Below are positions 57,561 through 64,000 of a DNA stretch of 64,000 bases, piece after piece. How positions within the stretch are numbered: the first letter of the stretch is position 1; the number at the start of each line of letters is the position of its first letter. The DNA is taken from NCBI GenBank assembly GCA_049974865.1, contig JBNGCX010000002.1, positions 44,264 through 108,263 on the forward strand, given 5' to 3'. The notes under the pieces were generated by a model. That model did no database searches, was not told where the DNA came from, and saw nothing but the letters and a program-made list of their open reading frames with translations. Source of the DNA: JAGSOU01 sp049974865 (lineage in GTDB: Bacteria; Pseudomonadota; Alphaproteobacteria; Rhodobacterales; Rhodobacteraceae). The position numbers and the translations under genes are program-made.

Positions 57561-58583
57561 ATGAGATACTCGTCACTTGCACAGGGGGCGGCGCTGGCGC
57601 TGCTGCTGGCGGCCGCGCCGGCGATGGCCAGCGGGTCGCGGTACCTTGCCGCGGGGCAGGGCGCGGCGGCTTGCCCGACGGCCGGATGCCTCCTGTCCCG
57701 GCCGGCCGGCGACGTCACCGACAGCGTCACCCTGAACGCCCCGCGCAGCGGCTGGCAGATCAGCGTGCCGCATGACTGGACCCAGCAGATGGTCGACGAT
57801 CCCGAGGGCGGCACCGCCCGCTTCACCAGCCCCGACGGCGAACTGGCGATGGGGGTCTCGACCCTGCAACTCCCCGAAGGGATGGACCTGGCCGAGGTCA
57901 TCCCCATGATCGAGGAGAACATGGACTGGGGCACCGGCCCGCACGAGTCGAAACCCGCGACCATCCACGGCGTCTCGGGCGAGATGCGCAGCTATGTCTG
58001 GCAGTCGGACGGCACATGGATGGTGGGCTATGCCTTTTACGGGCGCAGCGGCCCGCATCTGCACGTGGTCTGGGCGGTCCTCCCCGAAAGCGCCGGGCCG
58101 GGCCGCTCGCAGCAGGTCTTCGCCATCATGCAGACCTATCAGAGCACCTTCCGAATGGCCGCGCCCACCCCGATCCCCGGCCCGACACCGGCCCCTCTGC
58201 CCGGCCCCGGCGCCCCGCCCGCGGCCGCGCAGCCGGCGGGCAGCGCGTTGGGGCTGGCCGCGCTCAGCACCGGCGCCGCGCCGGGCGACAACGTGACCCT
58301 GCTGCGTCCCGGCACGGCCGAGATCAACGCCGTCGGCCAGGTCGTCGGCACCGACCGGCGCGGCGTGATCGAGATCGCGCTGATCTACCAGGAAAACGGC
58401 TACGAGGTGGGCGCGCACCGCGCCGCGCTGGGGGAGATCGGCGCCGGACCGGCGATCGAGATCACGCTGGCCGTCACCCGCCCCGACAACGGCTGGCCCG
58501 AGGGCGTCTACCGCGTCGTGGTGCGTCACGACGCGGACGAGCTGGGCAGCCGGATGTTCGCAGTCAAAGGGGCCGCGCAATGA
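57561..58583 (+). CDS. Exported protein of unknown function, second of the trio
   Basis: This protein of about 340 residues has a clear signal peptide (RYSSLAQGAALALLLAAAPAMA). An N-terminal domain (LNAPRSGWQISVPHDWTQQM and FTSPDGELAMGVSTLQLPEG) resembles the corresponding domain of the upstream protein. The pattern recalls PsbP/DUF1795-type folds that begin with a GWQISVP-like strand. A Pro-rich linker (PTPIPGPTPAPLPGPGAPP) leads to a C-terminal beta domain (NVTLLRPGTAEINAVGQVVG). No catalytic motif is evident. ATG 57561 with GGGAGGGGG upstream is preferred over ATG 57537, which overlaps the upstream stop. It overlaps the next gene by four bases. Confidence 0.65.
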   Translation: MRYSSLAQGAALALLLAAAPAMASGSRYLAAGQGAAACPTAGCLLSRPAGDVTDSVTLNAPRSGWQISVPHDWTQQMVDDPEGGTARFTSPDGELAMGVSTLQLPEGMDLAEVIPMIEENMDWGTGPHESKPATIHGVSGEMRSYVWQSDGTWMVGYAFYGRSGPHLHVVWAVLPESAGPGRSQQVFAIMQTYQSTFRMAAPTPIPGPTPAPLPGPGAPPAAAQPAGSALGLAALSTGAAPGDNVTLLRPGTAEINAVGQVVGTDRRGVIEIALIYQENGYEVGAHRAALGEIGAGPAIEITLAVTRPDNGWPEGVYRVVVRHDADELGSRMFAVKGAAQ

Positions 58584-59233
58584 TCCGCCTGCCCAGGCCG
58601 AACGGCCCCGCCCCGCTCGCCCTCGCCGCCGCCCTGCTGCTGCCCGCCGCCCCGCCGGCCCTGGCCGAGACCGCCTGCTATGCCGGAAAGGACAGGTCCG
58701 GCCGGTGGGAATGCGCCTGCGACACCCCCACCGAAAGCGCCCTGACCGCGCTGATCATGGGCGGCCATTCCGACCTCCAGCGCAAGGCCAGCCTCGCGGA
58801 ATGCCGGGCCTGGGCCGAAGAGATGAACGCCGGCACGCCGGCCCCCGCCGCGGCCGAACAGCGCGAGGCCCCGACGCCGAAGGCCTGCCTGGCCGGGTTC
58901 GACACCTGCCGCGCGGCCGGAACACCCGATGCGGCCTGCATCGCCGAATACAATGCCTGCGAGGACAGCCGCGCCGAAACGGTGCGGCGGACCGCCGTGG
59001 CCGAAGGGCTGATCAGCCCCGCCCAGGCCGAGTCCTGGCGCGAGATCGCCCGCGCCGCGCCGGAACCGCCCGCGGCAGAGCCGCTGCCCGAAACCGAACC
59101 GGCGCCCGAGCCTGAACCGGCACCGCCCACACCTGCGGCCGCGCCCCCGGAGGCGGCACCGGCGCCGGCACCCGCGCCGCCGGCTGCCCCGTCCGGCAGC
59201 CGCCGCGGCGGGCGCAGCGGCAGCAGCCGCTGA
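58580..59233 (+). CDS. Exported Cys- and Pro-rich protein of unknown function, third of the trio
   Basis: This 217-residue protein starts with a signal peptide (LALAAALLLPAAPPALA). A domain of about 130 residues has paired cysteines: ETACYAGKDRSGRWECACDT, then CRAWAEE, CLAGFDTCRAAG, AACIAEYNACED. Their even number suggests disulfide bonds in the periplasm. The last 60 residues are mostly Pro, Ala and Glu and end in an Arg/Ser/Gly stretch (SRRGGRSGSSR). It is co-translated with the preceding gene (ATGA overlap). I recognise no family. The trio may form an envelope-associated complex, and this is inferred only from linkage and export signals. Confidence 0.6.
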   Translation: MIRLPRPNGPAPLALAAALLLPAAPPALAETACYAGKDRSGRWECACDTPTESALTALIMGGHSDLQRKASLAECRAWAEEMNAGTPAPAAAEQREAPTPKACLAGFDTCRAAGTPDAACIAEYNACEDSRAETVRRTAVAEGLISPAQAESWREIARAAPEPPAAEPLPETEPAPEPEPAPPTPAAAPPEAAPAPAPAPPAAPSGSRRGGRSGSSR

Positions 59234-59299
59234 TCCCGGCCCGATGCGCATTGTTCATTGACGCTCGCCCGGGATTCGGATTAACCCGGGACAGCTTCG

Positions 59300-59480
59300 G
59301 TCCGGGCGGCTTGCCGTCCGGTTAAAAGGGAACACGGTGCGGGCCCTCCGCCCAACTCCGTGACTGCCCCCGCAACTGTAAGCGGCGAGCGATGCCGGCA
59401 CATGCCACTGCCGCGCCCCGTAGGGCGCTGTGGGAAGGCCCGGCAAAGCGACGACCCGCAAGTCAGGAGACCTGCCGAAG
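59300..59480 (+). promoter_or_regulatory. Cobalamin (B12) riboswitch
   Basis: The leader of btuB contains all classic cobalamin-riboswitch elements in order: AAAAGGGAACACGGTG (59324-59339), GACTGCCCCCGCAACTGTAA, the GCCACTG ... TGGGAAGGC pair, and the B12 box AAGTCAGGAGACCTGCC at 59460-59476. It is read with btuB, which starts at 59628. The bases after it (59480-59620) contain GC-rich complementary segments and the ribosome-binding site TAGAGGG, consistent with control of translation or transcription by adenosyl- or hydroxocobalamin. The 5' limit is approximate. Confidence 0.95.
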
Positions 59481-59627
59481 AGTTCACCCTGTCCGGACAC
59501 GGGGCGCGTCCCGGGCAACGGATCTTCCGTAGTGGTGGCACAACTCACCGTCTGCGGGAGGCATGCGTCCTTCCAACGACCAATTCGAACCAGGCCGGCC
59601 GGTCACCGGCTGGTAGAGGGACATGAC

Positions 59628-61514
59628 ATGAACCGTGCCAAACTCATGGCGACCGCGGCCGTCGCCGCGCTGATCGCCACATCCGCAACCGCCGAGGATA
59701 TCTACGAACTCGAAGAGATCATCGTCTCGGGCGGCCTGACCCCGGTCGCGGCCGACGCCTATGGCCGCGCCGCCAGCGTGCTCACCGCCCAGGAGATCGA
59801 GGACCGCGGCATCACCACCGTGCAGGACGCCCTGCGCGCCGTGCCCGGCCTCAGCGTCAGCAGCTCGGGCGCCTCCTACACGCAGGTCCGCATGCGCGGC
59901 GGCGAAAGCGGCCACACCCTGATCCTGATCGACGGCATCGAGGCCGCCGGCGGCGATAGCGAATACATCCTCAGCGGCCTCGAAGCCGCCAATATCGAGC
60001 GCATCGAGGTGCTGCGCGGGCCGCAATCGGTCTATTACGGCTCCAACGCCTCGACCGGCGTGATCAACATCATCACTCGCAAGGGCCGGATCGGCACCGA
60101 ATACGGCGGCTCGATCGAGGTGGGCGACGGCACCACCGCCACCGGCTTCGTCTCGACGCGGACACAGGAAGGCGGCCTGTCGCTGAGCCTCTCCGACACC
60201 CATGACGACGGCTTCGACGCCTCGGGCGACGGCGGCGAGAAGGACGCGATCGACCGCCAGACCATGATCCTTTCGGGCGACTACCAGGTCACCGGGGCGC
60301 TGAAGCTGGGCTTCACCCTGCGCCGCTCGGACGAGCGCTCGGATTTCGACTCGACCTCCTGGCTGGCGACGGATTCTGACAGCTATGTCGTGGACGACCC
60401 GCTGCCCTACAGCACTCGCGACGAGGCCACCGGCAGCGTCTATGCCGATCTCGAGACCTTCGACGGCCGCCTGACCCATCACCTGGCCTATGAAAAGACC
60501 GAGAACAAGGACGCCACCAACGGCGCGCCGGCCACCCGGACCGAGACCGAGGCCCTGAAATACCGGCTCAGCTACGGGCTGGACGGCCGTGCGGTGGCGC
60601 AGGCCGACCATGTCCTGAACCTGCTCGCCGAGCGCGAAGAGGACAGCAGCAGCTCGAACCCCGCCTTCGCGCGAAAAGCAACCTCGGTCGCGCTGGAATA
60701 CCGCGGGCATTTCGCCAACGGGCTGGACATACAGGCCGGCGTCCGGCGCGACGACAACAAGGTGTTCAAGGACATCACCACCTGGAACGTCGGCGCCTCC
60801 TACAGCTTCGAGAACGGCGTGCGGCTGCACGGCTCGGCCGGCACCGGCTCGGTCAACCCGAGCTATTTCGAGCTCTACGCCAACAACACCTACGGCACGC
60901 CGCCCTTCGCCACCACCTATCTGGGCAACCCCGACCTGACGCCGGAAAAGAACCGCAGCTTCGACCTAGGCGTGGAACTGCCGGTCTTCGGCGGACGCGG
61001 CCTGGTGGACGTGACCTATTTCAACGAGACGCTCACCGACGAGATCATCGCGGTCTCCACTGGCCCCGGAACCTTCTCCTTCGCCAACCAGGCCGGCGAC
61101 AGCGACCGGCAGGGGGTCGAGGTGATGGCCGAGTTGGCGGCGACCGACACGCTGAATGTGCGCCTGTCCTACACCTATCTCGACGCGACCGACCCGAACG
61201 GCGCGGTGGAAATCCGGCGTCCCAAGCATGAGCTGGGCCTCGGCGCGACGCTGGAGACCTTTGGCGGGCGCGGGACGCTGTCGGCCGACCTGCGCCACGT
61301 GGCGGACAATTTCGACACCCAGTTCTGGGGTGCCTACCAGACCGTGAAGCTACCGGACTACACCACCGTTGACGTCGCCGCGCGCTATGCGCTGAGCGAC
61401 CACGTCGCGCTGACCGGCCGGGTGCAGAACCTGCTCGACGCCGACGTCATGGATGTCTGGGGCTACCCGGGCCGCGGCCGGGCCGCCTATGTCGGGCTCG
61501 ATGCGCGCTGGTAA
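59628..61514 (+). CDS. btuB: TonB-dependent vitamin B12 receptor
   Basis: This 628-residue outer-membrane receptor imports cobalamin using TonB energy. The signal peptide ends near ATSATA. A TonB box-like ELEEIIVSGG lies close to the mature N-terminus. The plug domain contains IEDRGITTVQDALRAVPGLS, RMRGGESGHTLILIDGIEAA and RIEVLRGPQSVYYGSNASTG. A beta-barrel of about 22 strands ends in an aromatic residue (GLDARW). Length and context (B12 riboswitch before it, btuF-btuC-btuD after it) support the specific assignment. I chose ATG 59628 with TAGAGGG upstream. Its stop lies within the start region of the next gene. Confidence 0.95.
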   Translation: MNRAKLMATAAVAALIATSATAEDIYELEEIIVSGGLTPVAADAYGRAASVLTAQEIEDRGITTVQDALRAVPGLSVSSSGASYTQVRMRGGESGHTLILIDGIEAAGGDSEYILSGLEAANIERIEVLRGPQSVYYGSNASTGVINIITRKGRIGTEYGGSIEVGDGTTATGFVSTRTQEGGLSLSLSDTHDDGFDASGDGGEKDAIDRQTMILSGDYQVTGALKLGFTLRRSDERSDFDSTSWLATDSDSYVVDDPLPYSTRDEATGSVYADLETFDGRLTHHLAYEKTENKDATNGAPATRTETEALKYRLSYGLDGRAVAQADHVLNLLAEREEDSSSSNPAFARKATSVALEYRGHFANGLDIQAGVRRDDNKVFKDITTWNVGASYSFENGVRLHGSAGTGSVNPSYFELYANNTYGTPPFATTYLGNPDLTPEKNRSFDLGVELPVFGGRGLVDVTYFNETLTDEIIAVSTGPGTFSFANQAGDSDRQGVEVMAELAATDTLNVRLSYTYLDATDPNGAVEIRRPKHELGLGATLETFGGRGTLSADLRHVADNFDTQFWGAYQTVKLPDYTTVDVAARYALSDHVALTGRVQNLLDADVMDVWGYPGRGRAAYVGLDARW

Positions 61515-62340
61515 GGTCATATCCCACCTGATCCTGGCCGGGGCGGCACTGCTCGCCCCGGCCCTTCCCGCCGCGGCCGAGCGGCCCGCGCGGGTGGTGT
61601 CGATGAATCTCTGCACCGACCAACTGGCCATGCTGCTGGCCGACGAGGGACAACTTCTGTCCGTGTCCTTCCTGGCGGCGGACCCGCGCAACTCGGCCAT
61701 GGCCGAGGCGGCGCGCGACTACCACCTCAACCACGGGCGGGCCGAGGAGATTTTCCTGATGCGCCCCGACCTGGTGCTCGCCAGCCGTTTCACCGACAGC
61801 GCGACCACCGGCATGCTGAAACGGCTGGGCATTCCCGTGGCCCTGTTCGACCCCGCGACCACCCTGCCGGATATCGCCGCGCGCCTGAACCAGATGGGCG
61901 AGGTGCTGGGCCACCCCGACCGCGCCGCCCGCGCGGCGGTGGACTACGAGGCCCGGCTGCAGGCCCTTCAGGCCGAGGTCGTGGAACGCCCGCGCGCCGC
62001 GCTCTACTTCGCCAATGGCTACACGCTGGGCGACAAGACGCTGGCCGGGCAGATCCTGCTGGCGGCGGGGTTCGACAACGTGGCCCGCGAGGCGGGCTTC
62101 ACCCATGGCGGCACGATGCCGCTGGAGGTGCTGGCCCTCGTGGCCCCCGACGCGGTGATCACCGGCCGGCCCTACCCCGGCGGCTCGCGCTCCGAAGAAA
62201 TCCTCGACCACCCGGTGGTGCAGGCGCTGCGCGCAGGCCGCCGGGGCGGCAGCATCGCCGACAGCGACTGGATTTGCGGCACGCCTTACGTGTTGCAGGC
62301 GGTGGAGCGCCTGATCGGCATCCGCGAGGCGCGCCCATGA
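61501..62340 (+). CDS. btuF: Cobalamin ABC transporter periplasmic binding protein
   Basis: This 279-residue class III substrate-binding protein (PF01497) delivers cobalamin to BtuCD. The signal peptide is VISHLILAGAALLAPALPAAA. The mature protein begins RPARVVSMNLCTDQLAMLLA, the typical BtuF start, and continues with IFLMRPDLVLASRFTDSATT and HGGTMPLEVLALVAPDAVI. DSDWICGTPYVLQAVERLI lies near the end. ATG 61501 overlaps btuB by 14 bases. The next gene overlaps by four bases, so the transport proteins are translationally coupled. The riboswitch upstream of btuB would control it as part of the operon. Confidence 0.9.
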   Translation: MRAGKVISHLILAGAALLAPALPAAAERPARVVSMNLCTDQLAMLLADEGQLLSVSFLAADPRNSAMAEAARDYHLNHGRAEEIFLMRPDLVLASRFTDSATTGMLKRLGIPVALFDPATTLPDIAARLNQMGEVLGHPDRAARAAVDYEARLQALQAEVVERPRAALYFANGYTLGDKTLAGQILLAAGFDNVAREAGFTHGGTMPLEVLALVAPDAVITGRPYPGGSRSEEILDHPVVQALRAGRRGGSIADSDWICGTPYVLQAVERLIGIREARP

Positions 62341-63320
62341 CCCGGCTGATGCTGATCCTCGCGGCGCTGGTCGCCGCGCTGTTCCTGGCCTCGCTGATGC
62401 TGGGCCCCGCCGATATCGGCCCGGGCGAGAGCCTGCGCGCGCTGCTGGCGGGCGGCGACGGCGCGCTGCCCCTGGTGATGCGCGAGATCCGCCTGCCCCG
62501 CGCCCTGCTGGCGGCGATGATCGGCGCCAGCCTCGGACTGTCGGGCGCGGCCCTGCAGGGCTATCTGCGTAACCCGCTGGCCGAGCCGGGGCTGATCGGC
62601 GTCTCGGGCACCGCCGCGCTGGGCGCGGTGCTGGCCATCCAGACCGGCCTCTCCGCCGCCTTCGCGCTGGGACTGCCGCTGATGGCGCTGGCCGGGGCGT
62701 TGGGGGGCGTGCTGCTGATCCTGCTGCTGGCCGGGCCGCGCGGCTCGTCGCTGACGCTGATCCTGGCGGGCATCGCGATCTCGGCACTGGCGGCGGCGCT
62801 GACCTCGCTGGTGCTGAACCTGTCACCCAACCCCTTCGCCGCCAGCGAGATCATGTTCTGGATGATGGGGTCGCTCGCCGACCGGTCGATGACCCACGTG
62901 GCGCTGGCGCTGCCGCTGATGGCGCTGGGCTGGGCGCTGCTGGCCACGCTGGGCCGCGGGCTGGATGCGCTGACGCTGGGCGAAGACGCGGCGCAGGCGA
63001 TGGGCATCCACCTGCCCCGCCTGCGGCTGGCGCTGATCCTGGGCACCGCCTGCGTGGTGGGCGCCGGCACGGCGGTGGCGGGCGCCATTGGCTTCGTCGG
63101 GCTGGTCGTGCCGCATCTGCTGCGCCCGCTGGTGGGCGCCCGGCCCTCGCGGCTGCTCTGGGCCTCGGCGCTGGGTGGGGCCGCGATGGTGCTGGCGGCC
63201 GATATCGCCGTGCGGCTGGTCCTGCCCGAGCGCGACCTGAAGCTCGGCGTGTTGACCGCGCTCGTCGGCGCGCCGCTGTTCCTGCACCTGATCTACAAGA
63301 CGCGGAGGGACATGCCATGA
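62337..63320 (+). CDS. btuC: Cobalamin ABC transporter permease (FecCD family)
   Basis: This 327-residue FecCD-type permease has about ten helices. Diagnostic stretches are MREIRLPRALLAAMIGASLG, GAALQGYLRNPLAEPGLIGV and MFWMMGSLADRSMTHV, plus GAIGFVGLVVPHLLRPLVGA near the end. All are typical of BtuC/FhuB/FecD proteins for cobalamin or siderophores. Assignment to cobalamin rests on the riboswitch and btuBF. ATG 62337 overlaps btuF (ATGA), and its stop overlaps the ATPase gene (ATGA). Confidence 0.92.
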   Translation: MTRLMLILAALVAALFLASLMLGPADIGPGESLRALLAGGDGALPLVMREIRLPRALLAAMIGASLGLSGAALQGYLRNPLAEPGLIGVSGTAALGAVLAIQTGLSAAFALGLPLMALAGALGGVLLILLLAGPRGSSLTLILAGIAISALAAALTSLVLNLSPNPFAASEIMFWMMGSLADRSMTHVALALPLMALGWALLATLGRGLDALTLGEDAAQAMGIHLPRLRLALILGTACVVGAGTAVAGAIGFVGLVVPHLLRPLVGARPSRLLWASALGGAAMVLAADIAVRLVLPERDLKLGVLTALVGAPLFLHLIYKTRRDMP

Positions 63321-64000
63321 GCCTGCTCCGTGTCGAGAACCTGTCGGTCACGCTGCGCGGGCGCCCGGTGTTCCGCGATGTCAGCTTTGCCATCGGGCCG
63401 GGCGAGGTTGTCGGCCTGATCGGCCCCAACGGCGCGGGCAAGACCACACTCATGCGCGCCGCCCTCGGCCTGATCCCGGCCGAAGGTCAAAGCTCAATCG
63501 CTGCGCTGGAGCCACGCGCGCGCGCCCGCGCCGCCGCCTGGATGCCGCAATCGCGCGAGATCGCCTGGCCGGTCTCGGTGGAGACGCTGGTGATGCTGGG
63601 CCGGACGCCGCACCTGGCCGCGGGCCAGTCGCCCAGCGACCAAGACCGCGCCGTTGTCGAAAGCGCGCTGGAGCGGATGGGCCTGACGGCGCTGCGCGCC
63701 CGCGCCGCCACGCGGCTGTCGGGCGGCGAGCAGGCCCGCGTCCTGATCGCCCGCGCGCTGGCGCAGGACACGCCGCTGGTTCTGGCCGACGAACCGATCG
63801 CCAGCCTCGATCCCGCGCACCAGATCTCGACCATGCGGACCTTCTCGGCCCTGGCCGAAGAGGGCCGCGCGGTTCTGGTCTCGATGCACGACCTCGGCCT
63901 CGCCGCGCGCCACTGCAACCGGCTGATCCTGCTGGGCGAGGGGCGGCTGATCGCCGACGGCCCGCCCGGCGAGGTGCTGACGGCCGAGCGGCTGGCCCGC
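63317..64000 (+). CDS. btuD: Cobalamin ABC transporter ATPase, cut by window end
   Basis: This ATPase gene runs to the last base of the window and gives 228 codons without a stop. It begins LLRVENLSVTLRGRPVFRDV. Walker A is GPNGAGKTT, the signature is LSGGEQARV, Walker B is LVLADEPIASLD and the switch is SMHD, so the ATPase core is complete and only the C-terminal end is missing. FecE/BtuD-type proteins of 240-260 residues are expected. The ATG overlaps the permease stop. It completes a btuB-F-C-D operon under the cobalamin riboswitch. Confidence 0.92.
   Translation, partial: MSLLRVENLSVTLRGRPVFRDVSFAIGPGEVVGLIGPNGAGKTTLMRAALGLIPAEGQSSIAALEPRARARAAAWMPQSREIAWPVSVETLVMLGRTPHLAAGQSPSDQDRAVVESALERMGLTALRARAATRLSGGEQARVLIARALAQDTPLVLADEPIASLDPAHQISTMRTFSALAEEGRAVLVSMHDLGLAARHCNRLILLGEGRLIADGPPGEVLTAERLAR

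Noticed and set aside
1..64000. CRISPR arrays, tRNA/rRNA genes, insertion sequences, integrases and prophage genes
   Set aside because: I read for tandem direct repeats, cloverleaf-like sequences, transposase motifs and terminal inverted repeats and found none that could be supported.

Overview
The window is a high-GC, densely coded chromosomal segment from an alphaproteobacterium, most probably a member of the Rhodobacterales (Roseobacter/Rhodobacter group). The evidence is the gene families and their order: ExoF/ExoP/ExoY-type polysaccharide genes, an hmgA-maiA-fahA cluster with a DUF2783 gene, class I phaC, cydDCABX next to an Rrf2 regulator, a zur-znuABC locus and a cobalamin-riboswitch btu operon. 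FnrL-type boxes and an alphaproteobacterial Zur palindrome agree with this. I saw no rRNA, tRNA, CRISPR array, insertion sequence or phage gene. The species cannot be named from sequence alone.

Region 1 (1-485) is the end of a DAO-family flavoprotein gene. Region 2 (about 494-28770) is one large exopolysaccharide locus. It contains two ExoY-like initiating sugar transferases, one ExoF-like export protein, two ExoP/Wzc-like co-polymerase/kinases of identical length (732 aa), two Wzy/ligase-like polytopic proteins, one Wzx flippase, two paralogous GT2 and two GT4 glycosyltransferases. It also holds a formyltransferase/propeller protein, a secreted clan GH-A glycosidase, a dioxygenase-like protein and an AT3-SGNH acyltransferase. 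A four-gene reverse-strand cassette (RraA-like, two ATP-grasp ligases, Ldh-type dehydrogenase) is embedded in it and is the best candidate here for an undescribed modification system.

Region 3 (28878-36674) is an aromatic catabolic operon for homogentisate (hmgA, MBL hydrolase, maiA, fahA, a small unknown, a second MBL protein with a degraded metal site, an FAD monooxygenase and DUF2783). It diverges from a marR gene across an operator-like inverted repeat. Region 4 is phaC (36825-38588), preceded by a perfect FNR box spaced as in a class II promoter. Region 5 (38717-44130) looks like a complete glucosylglycerate cycle: GpgS-like synthase, phosphatase, GH13 phosphorylase and glycerate 2-kinase.

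Region 6 (44196-52208) is an Rrf2/NsrR-like regulator and cydDCABX, with FNR boxes before cydD and before cydA, an NsrR-like operator before cydA, and a SLAC1/TDT channel downstream. Region 7 (52229-55293) is znuB-znuC-zur diverging from znuA over a perfect Zur palindrome. Region 8 (55358-59233) is a DgoK-like kinase with a degraded N-terminal motif, then three linked exported proteins of unknown function behind another FNR-type box. Region 9 (59300-64000) is a cobalamin riboswitch and btuB-btuF-btuC-btuD, with btuD cut by the window end. Taken together, the window joins envelope polysaccharide synthesis, carbon storage, osmolyte turnover, low-oxygen respiration and metal/cofactor uptake, and FNR-type boxes recur upstream of four separate operons.
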